Shown here: positions 1 through 11,591 of the stretch, piece after piece
Numbering within the stretch: position 1 is the stretch's first letter
How the letters are laid out: each line of letters begins with the position of its first letter
Source of the DNA: Panicum virgatum
Lineage: Eukaryota > Streptophyta > Magnoliopsida > Poales > Poaceae
Direction of reading: 5' to 3'
Length of the DNA: 64,000 nt
Assembly: GCF_016808335.1 (NCBI RefSeq)
Contig: NC_053139.1
Span: forward strand, 38,808,464-38,872,463
Position numbers and translations under genes: made by a program
The notes under the pieces: generated by a model
The model's input: only the letters and a program-made list of their open reading frames with translations
Told to the model about the DNA's origin: nothing
The model's database searches: none

Positions 1-870
1 TCAAGTAGTATGTACATGTATAGTTTTCTGATCATGAAGCCTAGAAGCATAAATGCGCCAAGGACAGCCAGGGTGTTTGCATCTTGCAATAAACCTGGTA
101 GGATCAGTTTTGATGCCAGGAGCAAATTCAAAACCTGTCTTCACTGCATGGTGCCTCACTGCCTTCCTGAATGCTATTATGTCAGGAAACAAGGCACCCT
201 TCTCTATTCTTGAGTTCTCAGGATCATGGAGTACCCTTATCTCATTGGGATCTGCATCATTAACCTCTGCATCAGGAGGAATAGCTCCTTCAGCAGCAGC
301 ATTTTCATTGGCATCATTAGTAGGCGTAGATGAAGGTGAATCTGTTTGTGCAGGTGCAATTGAAATGTATATATGCTCATCATGCACACCAACATACTCT
401 TCTTCATTATCAAAGATGTCAGGGATTTGTTCATCAACACCTTTGGATTGGTTAGTTGCTGGATGAGGTTGTGGTGGTTCAGGCTGCACTGGTGGTTCAG
501 GCTGCATTGGTGGATCAAACTGTGGTTCTGGATCATTAGGGTGTGATGGGTCTGGTTGCATTTGTGTATAGCCAGCCTTCACTGTTGGATCTGTGTCAGC
601 TGGAATCACACACAGGGGTTCTAAATCATCAAACTCATGATGTTCCCACACAGAATTATCCACCACAACTAGGAGGATTTGACAATGCATCTCTGACTTA
701 TACATGTCAACCAAATTTTGAAACTGTACTTCATCTACAAGCATTACATCCTCGCCCAGAGTCTTGTCAAAGAACCAAATCGTGGGCTTCTGGTTAGAGC
801 CCCAACTGACCGCACTGGATAGGTAGAAAGCAGCAAATCAAACGTAAGGCTCCCTAACTCCGCAGCCCAG
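1..870 (-). pseudogene. MuDR-like (MULE) transposase, N-terminal fragment
   Basis: A minus-strand frame of 247 residues starts with a Met at 744 and ends at a stop in bases 1-3. The same frame reads further upstream to about 800 as coding-like sequence (PTIWFFDKTLGED), so the Met at 744 is probably internal. Residues of the type LVDEVQFQNLVDMYKSEM followed by a Pro/Glu/Gln-rich spacer are typical of the start of plant MULE transposases. The C-terminal 60 residues (GALFPDIIAFRKAVRHHAV, then CKHPGCPWRIYAS) match the MuDR DNA-binding domain. The MULE catalytic domain and SWIM zinc finger would lie left of the window. The stop at 1-3 falls soon after the DNA-binding domain, so it is either a lesion or an exon edge. 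Upstream of about 800 the related frame shifts, which suggests a degenerate copy or an intron. The family call is fairly sure; completeness cannot be judged. Confidence 0.75.
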
Positions 871-1439
871 TTAACAACCTTTCCCTTACAGTATGTTTTT
901 TTGCCATCGCTGTCTTTCGTCAGAAAGGCTTCAACTTTGATCTCTAGCGAAAACAAAGACAGCCTACCACAACAAAAATCACAACAAAAACAGTCAAAGC
1001 TGAATTGAAACAGGGTCGAGCGGAAAAGGACTAATTTCATCCTAACACTGCATAATCGTCCCAAGCTATCTCACAGCAGATTGAACGACGAGTTAGCGTT
1101 CCAAATAGAGAGAAGAGAAGAGAGCATACCTGTATTCAGGGTCGGCGTCTTCCGGCGCCGCCGCCGAAGGCGAAGCCGGGATGTCGCCGGTCTTCATGGC
1201 CACTGCAACACTACTGGACCGGCGCTTCAGTGATGTCGACCTTCATGGTTGCCCACTCCCAATCTTCGCCGGAGATGACCAAGAGCTCAGCCGCCAAGGG
1301 GATTGGGACCAAGATTGCCGCCGCTCGTGTTCTAGGGTTACGGATGGTCGGGGAGCACGAAAGGAACAGGCGAATGGATACGGACGGAGAGAGGAGGCGG
1401 CCGTCGGCGTGGCTTATCATTTCGGGGAAGGGTAAAAGA

Positions 1440-1619
1440 ATCCATACAAAAATACGCCACAGTCAAATACGCCTGCAAGTGGCCCCGAGTTGCTGTCAAA
1501 CATACATAATGGCATCCTTCAAACAATCGCAGAATTATAATGGTGCTGGGGTAGTTTTACGAATAGTAATGGCGTGCTTCGAAAACGTGAAAATTATAAT
1601 GGCACAGAACAAATTAACC
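1440..1619. repeat. Probable MULE long terminal inverted repeat (right end)
   Basis: About 180 bases upstream of the transposase fragment carry four spaced copies of an ATAATGGC-like word (near 1507, 1539, 1567 and 1594), ending in ACAAATTAACCC at about 1619. A long AT-rich terminus with internal short repeats just 5' of a MULE transposase fits a MULE TIR. The following bases TTTGCAAAA would be the 9-bp target duplication. The partner TIR lies outside the window, so this is inference. Confidence 0.4.
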
Positions 1620-2416
1620 CTTTGCAAAATCCAGTAAACACACAGTTTGTTTGCACAATGATACAAAAAATGCTGGAGGAAAAGAAATGCACGGAATTTC
1701 AGATTTGACTTTTATCCATACAGTCATACAGACATACTGCCACTTTATACAGTGTACACTATACATTTTGAAGGAGCGTACGAATGGAAATTCTGGCACA
1801 GTCTGTTCCAGGAGATTTTTATCAAATGTATGCCATAGCATACACAACTTTTATATCATCAGCCAACAAATATTACAAATGCTAACTACAGCAACGAACT
1901 CTTTTCAGAAATGTAAATGTTTGAACTGCCGGTTTGCAGTATTAGAAGCATTTTTCAGTGCTTGCTATGGATACTGCCTACAAGGCACGTGATTATCTGG
2001 CAAATTGCAATATAGCCCTGGGAGTCTGCAAGCATAGCATGTGAAGTTATTATTAGAATGGTTTAGGTAAGGTACCTACAAGAGAAACAACTCTCAATTT
2101 TTTTCCTTTGATAACCACAGTAGTATATGTTATGAAGTATGAACACACTGAGATTATTAATGTAGATTGAACAGACAGGAGACATACTGAGATTATAAAT
2201 GTAGATTAAACAGACAAGAGAGCCAAGTAGAATTACATTCTTTGCAAAAATTCCTTTCTGAACTGTAGTAATCTGAAATCAGAAGGTGGAGCACATGATA
2301 TTGATATGTTCCATTAGTTCCTCTCAGTGTGTTCAGTGGACCATTGCATATCATCTGCAGTATTATCACAAGGACAGCTCTCCTATCAGCAAAGCAATTT
2401 GAGCAGTATAGCACTT
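1620..2416. other. Intergenic and 3' flank of PPR gene
   Basis: No convincing gene is seen here. The stretch lies between the MULE end and the stop codon of the PPR gene, is AT-rich, and probably includes the PPR 3' UTR. A short phrase near 2159 (ATTAATGTAGATTGAACAGAC) recurs imperfectly near 2195, a local tandem duplication of about 35 bp. Confidence 0.5.
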
Positions 2417-4837
2417 TCACCAGTAATCTCCACAGGTGCAAGCTCCTTCTGTAATTAGATGAAAGCGATTTCTGTCTCTGAGGGATATTTCTCTTCCATA
2501 AACTTTCGAAACAACCTTTGCAAAATTGTGGCAGTCAACACAGATGCGAAGATTCTTCATAACCTGGATGGGCAAGCCTGAAGGAGTGCTCATCAATCCA
2601 AAAGTTATGGCTAGCTTCTCACTGTGGCCCAGAAGCATGCGTTCTTTCTGCTCATCATCAACATCATGAAGTACACAGCTCAGGTCAGGAATAAAACCAG
2701 CTGCTTTAATATCAATGTATATCTCCTTAATCTTAGCATTTATATCTTCTTTCCTGGGGTGGAAACGCTCACTAGAGTGGAAGGTATGAATAACCTTGTC
2801 AAGAATCATCCAGCTCCGCCCTGGTTCCTTTATCACTGTATTCTTCAACATTAACTTCCTCACTCTGAAAACATCTTTCCACATCCCAGCAGCAGCATAG
2901 ATATTAGAAAGGATCACGTAGTTGCCAGCATTTTCTGGTTCAATGTCAAGAAGCTTCCGAGCGACAAGCTCACCAACAGGAATATTAACATGAACTCTAC
3001 ACGCACCAAGCAATGAACCCCAAATTGCTCGAGTTGGTTCAAATGGCATCTTTTGTATCAAATTTAGTGCCTTTTGAAGTCGTCCAGAACGCCCAAGAAG
3101 ATCAATAACACACCCATAATGTTCAATATTGAGGAGTGTGCTCTGTTCTTTGACTATAAGATCAAACATATCAAGGCCCTCATCAACAAGCCCACCATGA
3201 CTATAGCCAGACAAAACAGCCAACAGAGTAACACTGTCAGGATTTACTTCTTCAGGCATAGATCTAAAAAGCTGAGCAACTTCACGCGCTAAGCCATGCC
3301 TTCCATACCCCATAAGTATCGCATTCCAGCTGACGACTGATCTCTCTGGCATGTTGTCAAATACCCTTCGTGAGTATAAAAGCTTGCCACATTTGGAGTA
3401 CATATCAATCAAAGAATTCTGTAAAGCCATGAAAAATGGCAACTCTTTTCGAAGTATTAGCCCATGAACCTGCTTGCCATAATCGAGGGAAGCAAGGCCA
3501 GACAGTGCATTGAGAAGGGTTGTGAAGGTAACTTGATTGCATTGCATTTGCATCCCCTCATTGTACAACTGCCTGAACAAACCCAAGGCTTCCTCATCAA
3601 GGCCCAGATGAGTGTAGCCAGATATAATGGCGGTATAGGAAACAACATCCCTTGCTGGAAGCATATCGAACACCCTCCGAGCTTCCTGGACATTCTCTGA
3701 CTTGGCATACATGTCAAGAAGGGCACTCCCTACAAACATGTGTAACTCAAAATTTGTTTTGACAGCAAAAGCATGGACTTGCTTGACCTGATGTATGCCT
3801 TGAAAACCAGTACATGATGTAAGGACTGATGATAAAGTGAATTCGTTAGGCTCGCATCCTGCCAGTTAAAATTGATTATACATATTAGTAATATAGCGTT
3901 GCACATACCATCTTGGAAGGATGTCGAAATTTTGGTGTGTGCTATAACAATGAACAAACTTGCAGATGGTCAATAGATATCATGTTGGACAAGACATAGG
4001 ACAGACTTAAATGATTGTCAGGTATATTGCTGGTTTGTCAATAAAAAAAGGATTGTCAGGCATAATTATGATGGAAAATCTATATAATTCAGTTCAAGGA
4101 TAGTGGTACAGTTTGCATGCTAACAACAACGCATCAACAAAAGAGTACATTTAGTATATAACTGACATATTCATAGAAAAAAGGTTTAGCATCTACCAAG
4201 CAGATTATTCGCCCAGTTTAGACATTGTGGAACTCAATTTTTGTTTAGATGCAGATTTCAATGTATCATGCTATGTAAAGCAGATATAGTTTTGTTCATC
4301 AGACATGCCCATTAGAGTTATTGGACCAATTGCATTATAAATGTAGACCTCAATGGTCCAACGCCTCATCGTATCATATTCACTTTGTTAGTCAGATGAC
4401 AAGTCTAACTACTGCAACAGAAGACCAAACGGTTGAAGTGATCTACCAGCTCTGAGCATTGTGATGAACAGCTCCAAGGCCTCGGCAGGCCGTTCGTTCT
4501 GAGAATACCCCGAAATCATGGCCGTCCACGAAACCACGTTTCGCTTGGGCATCCCGTCGAGCACGTTCCGCGCGTCCCCCAGCGCGCCGCACCTCGCGTA
4601 CATGATGACCAGCCGCGTCGCCAGGTACAGCGCCGGGCGGTACCCCGCCGCCACCATGCGCGCGTGCACCGGCCGCCCCACCCGGAGCGCCCGCCTCTCG
4701 ATGCACTCCGTGACGGCGGCGTCGTAGTCGTGGAACCGCGCGGCCCCGGCCGCCGGGAGCGCTGCCACCGCCGACGAAGAGCGACGCGCGAGGCATATCG
4801 CCGCCGCAAGACGACGGAGGCCGCGCGCGGCGAGCAT
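2417..4837 (-). CDS. DYW-type pentatricopeptide repeat protein, two exons
   Basis: Predicted exons are complement(4447..4837) and complement(2417..3858), giving 610 residues. The donor is at 4446/4445 (G|GTAGAT) and the acceptor at 3860/3859 (CTGGCAG|GAT); the splice joins a codon in phase. I chose the Met at 4837 over the one at 4888 because it opens an Arg/Ala/Leu-rich organelle transit peptide (MLAARGLRRLAAAICLARR). Tandem PPR units follow (VVSWTAMISGYSQ, VVSYTAIISGYTHLG, VVSWNAILMGYGRHG). Then come the E/E+ region (EHYGCVIDLLGRSGRL, EPENAGNYVILSNIYAAAG) and a complete DYW deaminase domain with the HxE zinc and catalytic signature (GHSEKLA), CxxC (CVDCH) and the terminal CGDYW. Such proteins carry out C-to-U RNA editing in plastids or mitochondria. 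The protein resembles the Arabidopsis At3g13770 type, predicted mitochondrial. No lesion is seen. It is divergently paired with COM1. Confidence 0.93.
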
Positions 4838-5418
4838 GGGGAGCGTGGCGTCGTATTCAAGAGCCCCCGGCTCGCGCGGGCATTTCACCGAGCACCGCGC
4901 GCGCGCGCCGCCGCCGCCGCCGCCGCCGCCGTTGTCGAGACGAGAGGTGTGCCGCCTTGCTCCTGCTCGTGGGCCCCACTATGGAACCCGAGAAGGATCA
5001 CTCCCCGTCGGATCAGCAATGGACGGTTGCGATCATATTTTAGCGCAGGGTCTATTGGGCAAATGTTAAGACCTACAGGGATGTAGTTGTAATAAAACAG
5101 GGTCCAAAATGCGAATTATTCTTATTCCCACGGTCCCACCGGCCAAAGCTATCAGCGAGGGAAAACATTTTGAAAAGCTTCTCACATTTCGGGGCGGCGC
5201 GAGCGCGGGCGGCGGCCGGCGGCGAGGAAGGCGACCGCTAGGGATTGCTCCCACTACCGAATCAGATCTCCGAGGTGAGCTCCGCCCCCTAATCTCCCTC
5301 TCCACCTCGCATTTTGCGTGCTCTCTGGGAAAAATCCTCCCGGATTGGGTGATGTTACGTCCTAGGGTTTAGTCAAGTGAATCGATCTGAGTACGCGATT
5401 CTGTTCTTCACTGTAGAG
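4838..5418. promoter_or_regulatory. Shared bidirectional promoter of PPR and COM1 genes
   Basis: This is the space between the two divergent start codons. It contains a (GC)n/(CCG)n run at about 4902-4933 on the PPR side. On the COM1 side a GC-rich leader ends at a donor (CCGAG|GTGAGC, intron from 5275) and resumes at an acceptor directly before the start codon (TTCACTGTAG|AGATGG, acceptor AG at 5415-5416). The COM1 transcript therefore probably has a leader intron, 5275-5416. No obvious TATA box was found for either side. Confidence 0.55.
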
Positions 5419-7203
5419 ATGGAAAGCAAGGTGCCGGCCGTCGATTTCAGCGGCGATGGCGCCGGCGACGCGGTGGATGATCTCAAGTACATCTCCGGGC
5501 TGAGCACCATTCTCGTGGCCACCATCCAGGAGGTGAAGGACCAGGTCTCCCAGATGGAGTTCATCTTCTGCAGCCAGTTCTTCCCACACATCCAGGCGAA
5601 GGTGAAGCTCTTCCAGGCGCGTCTCGCCGACGCGATGAAGACCAATGAGGATGAGTGGAGGAAGAGGGAGGCCAGCCTGGTGAGCCAGCTGGAGGAGCTG
5701 AGCAGCGGGAAGCGACAATCGGAGGAGAGGCTGCTGCGGGTGGGGAGCTCTCTTGACGAGATGAAGGGGAAGGTTGTGGATTTGGAGAGATTGGCTGCGA
5801 GGCATGAGGCTGAGAAGAAACAGCTTCTGGGGAGGTTGGAGGATGAGACGAGGAATGGCGAGGTGGTTTATCGGCTCCGGAGGGAGATTGAGGAGAAGGA
5901 CGCTGAGGTGGCCAGGGTGAGAGAGGCGCATCAACGGCTGCTGCAGCTGGTTGACCTGAAGGATAAGGATCTGCTTCTGGAGCAGAGTAAGCGGAGGGAC
6001 TTGATTGAGGATTACACTCAGCTGAAGACGCACTACAAGCACTTGAAGTCCCAGTACACCTTTCTTCTTGGAAAGATTGACCAGAATGAAGGCTCCAAGT
6101 CTCATTTAGACATCCCTGTAGATAAAAGAAACACTGGAAGTCCTCCAAGTAAGAGAAAGCTCAAAGGTACAGCTATATGAATTCCTCAATCTGTCAATTT
6201 CTTTAACTTGCTTCAAGTTTGTGAATCGTCGCTGTTCCTGGTTTACTACTACCTGGAAGAATTGTCTGGGGATTTGTATTCCTCTGTCATCTAAATATGA
6301 ACAATTATCCCTGATCTTCTGATTAATGCCCTCAAATATAAATTCTAAATCCTAAGTAACATATTTAAATGGCTCTGATCAATGATGCTAAGAATTATTG
6401 ATTGGACCTGTGTCTTTATATTTTCTTCCTTGCTTGATTTTTCAGATTTGGAGCACACAGACAAGGAGAGCATGCAGGTTGTTTCCATGACAAGAGACCT
6501 GAAGAATGACTCTGCTCCAGGTGCCAAAGCCCAAGCTGCCCAACATGCTAGTTCAGTCAGGAGTACATTCAGGAACACACGCCTTGCTCTGCCATCTGGC
6601 CCAACTAATCCACTGCCAAAAAAAGCTGCCAGCAATTCAAACTTAAAAGCTTTATCCAGCATCACCAGCCCAAGTCTACACTGGAGAGGAACCCGTGCAT
6701 GCAAAGAACCAGGCGTTGCTGATCCACATGATGATTTCCTTGATACACCTCTGGAGGCTGTGAAGAATACTATCAGGAATCCTGCAACTCCAGAAGAAGC
6801 ACAGGCCCTTGCCGCCTCTCCTCCTCAAGACATGGAATTCAACAATTCAGATGATGAAACTCAAGACATGAATAATGCAACTCAACGCCTGAAGAACATT
6901 CCCAGCATGCCTGCTCCCAAGCAGCAAAGCATCATACAAGTACAGCCACCAAAGAAAGATTTCAAATACAGAGAATCGGTAAGAAAGAAAGCTGATCGGG
7001 AGAACCTGAAAGGTGTCGAGTGCAAGCAGTGCAAGAAGTTCTATGATGCTGTTCTTCCTGATAGCCGTGCAAGCGGTGATGGTGCAAGCTCTACCAGCTT
7101 GCGATGTGAGCATCATGATGGTGTGTCCAGACATCGGTACAGGTATGCCCCACCTTTGACGCCGGAAGGGTTTTGGAACATTGGGTTTGAATCAGAAATG
7201 TAG
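5419..7203 (+). CDS. COM1: COM1/GR1, Sae2/CtIP-type double-strand-break end-processing factor
   Basis: Predicted exons are 5419..6166 and 6446..7203, giving 501 residues. The donor is CTCAAAG|GTACAG and the acceptor TTTTTCAG|ATTTGG; the split codon reads Asp. I chose the Met at 5419 (MESKVPAVDFSG) because it follows the leader-intron acceptor; the in-frame Met at 5377 lies inside that intron. The N-terminal half is coiled coil (residues about 70-220). The C-terminus holds the Sae2/CtIP domain: CKQC (C442, C445) and, at about 477-501, RHRYRYAPPLTPEGFW ending GFESEM. This family activates the MRE11-RAD50-NBS1 nuclease to clip SPO11-bound meiotic break ends and starts resection in somatic repair; in plants it is also called gamma response 1. 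The domain is complete and there is no internal stop. The call rests on the conserved C-terminus and is secure. Confidence 0.93.
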
Positions 7204-7870
7204 TAGTACATGAAGTAGCAGGAAACCTTCAATAGTATGTAGCACTACAATATATTGTCAAATAGTAAGCTCCCGGTCGCCCAAAAGTATTGTAGCGATG
7301 CTTGCAACAAATCACATATTGCTGCTCCTGTTGAATAAATGTACATCCTATCATTAAGGTCGATAGTAGGCTGTAAATACTGTCAGTACACTGAACACAT
7401 CAGCTGATAATTGACTTATTGTAAATTCATCAGTTCAAACATTTTTCTGCAGTGAACCATCTTTTGTTACCATCAAAAGCATTTCTGCTTTTTGATACAA
7501 AGAAGACATCTGGATTAACAGTTTACATTTGATGTAAACCTCATCCTTTTATTGTTACTTATGTTCATTCAGGATTCGTTCTTTCAGTCGTTTGCAAATA
7601 CTTCAGTATATACAGTGGGTGAAAGAGCCTTTCAGCCACTAAGTGTAGAACTTGTTACTGCAAACCAAAGTTGACTGTACCAGAAATATAAATGTTGTTG
7701 GGTAATCACTGAAAGCAGGTTTTCATTTGAGCTCCTCTTCTTACATCTCAGTGACAACAAAAGGCTTGGCTCTGTCACATCATTTTGTTGTTCTTTAGTC
7801 ATCTTGTGCTCTGTTCGAAATCCAGTGTTACTATGCCCTCTTCCATCCAGATTCAGTTTCACGGGATCCA
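7204..7870. other. COM1 3' UTR and AT-rich intergenic sequence
   Basis: An AT-rich stretch after the COM1 stop, probably including the 3' UTR to roughly 7.35 kb. I see no gene or clear element in it. Confidence 0.5.
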
Positions 7871-8350
7871 ATTCTCTCAGAGAGTTCAGATCAGATGTAG
7901 AAACAATCGTAAAAGCCACACATCCAAACTTGCTGTCAAACTACCAAGAACCAAAATTCCTAGAAGAAGGAGCGATACTGTGCCCCAGGAACGAGACGGT
8001 GGAGGAGATAAATGAATACATAATGAGCTAGATAGACAGCGACGAAGTGATGTACCATAGCTCTGACACGGTGTGCAAGGCAACTACAAATAGCAGTAGC
8101 ATGGACTGATGTATCCCCACAGAATTTCTCAACAGCCTGAAGTTCCTTGGGATCCCAAACCATGAACTTAGGCTAAAAGTCGGCCTACCAGGGATGCTCC
8201 TTGGAAACCTCAACCAGTCAGCAGGTCTGTGCAGTGGCACGAGAAAGATTATCGCTCAGCTTGGAAACAAATACATCATGTCACCAAATGACTCTAAGCG
8301 GCTACTCGTGCTCACAAGAAGGCAGTACCCCTGTCTATCTGCTTCGCAAT
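7871..8350 (+). pseudogene. Helitron PIF1-like helicase remnant
   Basis: Read on the plus strand, this encodes a Helitron-type PIF1 helicase fragment. It starts near THPNLLSNYQEPKFLEEG, then AILCPRNETVEEINEYIMS, a TAG stop at about 8030, then IDSDEVMYHSSDTVCKA, another stop near 8107, then FLNSLKFLGIPNHELRLKVG and LPGMLLGNLNQSAGLCSGT, ending around RRQYPCLSAS near 8345. These phrases are characteristic of the C-terminal part of plant Helitron helicases (domain 2, upstream of motif VI). Only about 155 codons remain, with at least two stops and no Rep domain nearby, so it is a dead fragment. It was probably left by a Helitron insertion or transported as a gene piece. The match comes from family knowledge; no search was possible. 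Confidence 0.8.
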
Positions 8351-8376
8351 GACATTAAGTGCCAGGGTCAGCCCCT

Positions 8377-8525
8377 ATTAGGGGTGGTAAAGGGCCGTCA
8401 AATTTGGCTTAGATAATTTAAGGGTCGGATTCTAATCATATACAATTTTAAGCTAAAAAACTAAAGGGTCAAGTTGGACTGTGAAGTGACCACTAGGGCC
8501 ATGACCCATTACCACCTAGCCCCTA
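8377..8525. mobile_element. Small MITE with TTAGGGG-type inverted ends
   Basis: About 149 bases are bounded by TTAGGGGTGGTAAAGGG on the left and, reading inward from the right, TTAGGGGCTAGGTGGTAATGGG. The two ends are imperfect inverted repeats sharing GGTGGTAA. There is no coding capacity. The TIR looks hAT-like, but I found no convincing 8-bp target duplication, so exact ends and class are uncertain. Confidence 0.45.
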
Positions 8526-9900
8526 AACAAGACCAGCATATATTTACGGATTTTCTAAACATCTCTCGGGTGATTATCGTTTCTGTTTTCACCCACATTT
8601 GTACGGTTCTGATTTTCTAAAGACTCTTGCGGCTGATTGAAATTACGATGTGTGGGGTGCTTATTGGGCCTTTTTTCCATTGTGCTCACTGGTCCGTTAG
8701 CCAATTTGTTGTGTAGGCCATTGACCCTTTCATTATGTCTTTTTTGCTTTCTGCTTCATTTTTTTTTGCGAGGAATTAGATGCTGCTTCAAAAGGTGAGC
8801 TAAGGCATGGTAGGTAAATCCACTTGCTCTCTATCAGCTCGACATGGTGGAGGCAAATCCATTAGCTTTTTTGCATCAGCTATGTGCAGATTGAAAAAGA
8901 CAAGGCAGGGCGTTTGTGTTATCTCAGATGGGACCTCCGAATACGAACGATGGCGCCAGGGAAGGATGGCAATGCGTCGATTTTCTTCCTGTACAAGGCA
9001 ACACCTTTTTCAAGACGCCCAAGACCTCTTATTCATGTATACAGTGGTACGCAACTCCATGGCAGTGCAAATGTACGTCAACACTATCCACCGTGACCAC
9101 CTTCATTCCCTTGAGGAATGGTCATGCTCTTAAGCCTGGCTAACAGCAAAGTGTCCTTTGCCAAGTGCCGCAAGTCACTGATGATGGTAGCACTGCTGTG
9201 CAGAGTTGCCGACCTCCATGTACCTGGTCTGGCGTATTGTTGGATATCTAAGGGATTTCCTTCCTTGTTTACATTTATATTTCTTTATATTATTTAGTTG
9301 AATTTTTTGTATTAATTATGGTGGTGTTTATTGGGTATCTCAGTGATTTGCTTCTTTGTTTTCATTTCAAATAATTTTTTGTTATGTCTTGTGTGTTTCA
9401 TAAAAAAATATTGCTGTATCATTATTTTTATTTGTTCTTGTAATTTTTTGCGTACCATTTCATTTGATAAAGAAATGCTGGTGATAGTAAATAAAAAACT
9501 ATTTAGATGTCGGGTAGCTTTTGCAACTTGTAGAATAAATCCGGGTGATTTATTCCTACATTCTCACTCGTTTTTTCATTGTTTTCCTATTTGTGTATTT
9601 GAGTGATAATAGTAGTTGTATCAATCACTTTTTGACATTTGCTATACCTATAATGTGTCAGGATTATATTGGTTCAAAAAGTGATTGATATTCGTGTACA
9701 AAATCACTCGGGTGACTACTAGCAACTCTATATTTATCTAAATAGGTGTTCTGCCATGGCCAGCTATATATATGTCGCATTATCTAGGGTAAACAGGAAA
9801 GGACTGAAGGTGCTGATCGACGACTCTGAATGTCCAGAAGAAATTAAAGCATCATCACATGCATGTTATTCAATGAAATTCAAGCAATGCCTCTATACTT
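8526..9900. other. Unassigned AT-rich sequence with one perfect hairpin
   Basis: I see no supportable gene. A frame near 8880-9140 has codon-like stretches in several frames but matches nothing I recognise. A perfect 17-bp inverted repeat lies at 9619-9635 and 9674-9690 (arm TATCAATCACTTTTTGA) with a 38-base loop, perhaps a MITE relic. Confidence 0.35.
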
Positions 9901-9902
9901 TG

Positions 9903-11460
9903 ATGTAAACTGTGGCTTAGCCCAAAACTAACTGGATTTGGGATAATTTAGAACAATATCATCGGTTTTTATGTGACTGTTTAGACATATATCGTGAAAT
10001 TCAGCAAGAAGCGAGGTTATTGATGGTGAGTGGTTACATAGCTTGTGGTGACATTATGGATTTTGTGGTTGATCGGGTGGTTCTTATACCCTGGGGCCTG
10101 CATAGACATCCTCCATTTATATAAATTATGAGTGCAAGGATTTATGCAGCCAACATATTGAAGTCGTATCAATGCTCTAGGTAAAGTTTCATCTCCCCAA
10201 TGTAAGGTAAAAGGGCCATGAAAAGGACTGCTGTCTTTTTGTTAATTGTTCTTGGTTTAAAATTTGATGTCTGCTAATTATATAATTCTGGATGATCAAT
10301 GAATGACCAAATATTTTCCATGGTGCTCTAGAAATTTCATACAGATGCATATGACATGAGACTTTGAGAGCTGGCACTGTTTGTTCTGTAATGTCCGTTT
10401 TCAGTGTTGACATGATTTAGATTTAACAAGAACCCTTTTGAATAAAATTGGGGACTATTATGTGAAAACTGGTTTACGGTTTACTTTTCCTATAGGAAAA
10501 CGTGTTTGAAAAAAAAACATTAGGATCAATAGGCCTATGGGCAGTAGAATATGCAATGTTTATCCACAGTGAGATACATTGACAACTTAGAATTATGGAA
10601 ATTGTAAACATGAATTGCTTGCGTTCTTTCCTGTTAGACTAGAGACAACACCAGGGGAACCTTCATTTCGTTGCTCCAAAGAGTCATAGAGCTTCACTTT
10701 CAATTGATTTGACAAAATCATACCTTGCTTATTTTCTTTTCCCTTGCGAACGAGTGCCTAGCCGGCTAGCCGGATTGGTTAGGTGGCCTCAGTAGCACTT
10801 CTCAGATCTTGAGTTCGACTCCCGGTGAGAGCGAATTTCAGACTGAGGTTAAAAAAGTCCCCACGCCTACCTACGCGCCAAAGCATAAGGAAATAGGTCC
10901 TAGCTCACCCCGGCCCGCTTGCACACGGATTAGGGTACGGATTACGATGCCCTCTGTAAGGGTGAGGCAAGTGTTCGGGGGTTTTTCTCAGCTTGCATGA
11001 GAGATCTTATAACATTAATGCTGGGGGCTGGGGGGGGGAGATTTGCCCCTCGGAGGTCGAGTTTTTTTTTTCTTTTCCCATGGAAGGAAGAGCTTTTTTT
11101 ACTTTTCAGTGAAATTGAACATTGTCTCTGGTTCATGCTCTTGGTTTGCTCATCAAGGTCCATAACAAAGGCCATTAAGGCAAAGAGATTTGCATGGGTG
11201 TCTTTCAAAAATTTTAATCTGCAAAAGAATACGAGAGGTTATAGAAGTTGACAAATGACAATTGCTCATTGTTAAATCTACAGGTTAGTATTTGGAGAAG
11301 TTATCCAGGTTAGTGTCAACAATTTGAGCAGTTACAGATTCACAATATGCAATCATGTTAAATCTGCCTTCTAATTCTGATGTTGATTTAATGATGCCTT
11401 ATTGTTCTCAGTGTAGAGCATGGGATATCTTAGCACACAAACAAGCCAAGGCTTATGTTA
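9903..11460. repeat. Copy A of a dispersed ~1.5-kb duplication
   Basis: This stretch aligns along its length, in the same orientation, with 38097-39660. Shared phrases include CCCAAAACTAACTG, GGTTATTGATGGTGA, TATTGAAGTCGTATCAATGC and ATTTAATGATGCCTTATT. Copy A uniquely holds a SINE (10744-11067) and lacks the hAT MITE of copy B. No protein product is recognisable in it. Confidence 0.8.
10744..11067 (+). mobile_element. SINE with 12-bp target duplications
   Basis: The insertion is flanked by TTTTCTTTTCCC at 10732-10743 and 11068-11079. Copy B of the duplicated segment has the corresponding empty site near 39112. Its 5' part is tRNA-like, with a plausible A box (GGTTAGGTGGCCTCAGTAGC, near 10777) and a clear B-box-like word (GAGTTCGACTCCC, near 10810), the internal RNA polymerase III promoter. 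The 3' end runs into a T tract, as in grass p-SINE-type elements. At about 324 bp it is longer than the smallest grass SINEs. It is not a functional tRNA gene, because no cloverleaf closes. Confidence 0.75.
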
Positions 11461-11591
11461 ATAGTTACAGCAGTTGGCTGTTGTGTTCTCAATTTTTTTC
11501 ACCATCTGGTTGTTTTGCTTGCATCAGTAAAGCTTGTTTCTAGCTTCTTTTCATGTTTGCATCAGTGAGCACCGCCGGCGACGGGCGTCGT

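Noticed and set aside
5377..5418. Upstream in-frame Met for COM1
   Set aside because: It lies within the apparent leader intron, whose acceptor AG is at 5415-5416, so the mature start is 5419.
8807..9143. Possible protein-coding fragment in three overlapping frames
   Set aside because: No frame stays open long or shows a motif I can name; left as unassigned sequence.
10744..10850. tRNA-like gene with A and B boxes
   Set aside because: No cloverleaf or acceptor stem closes, and 12-bp target duplications plus an empty site show it is a SINE.
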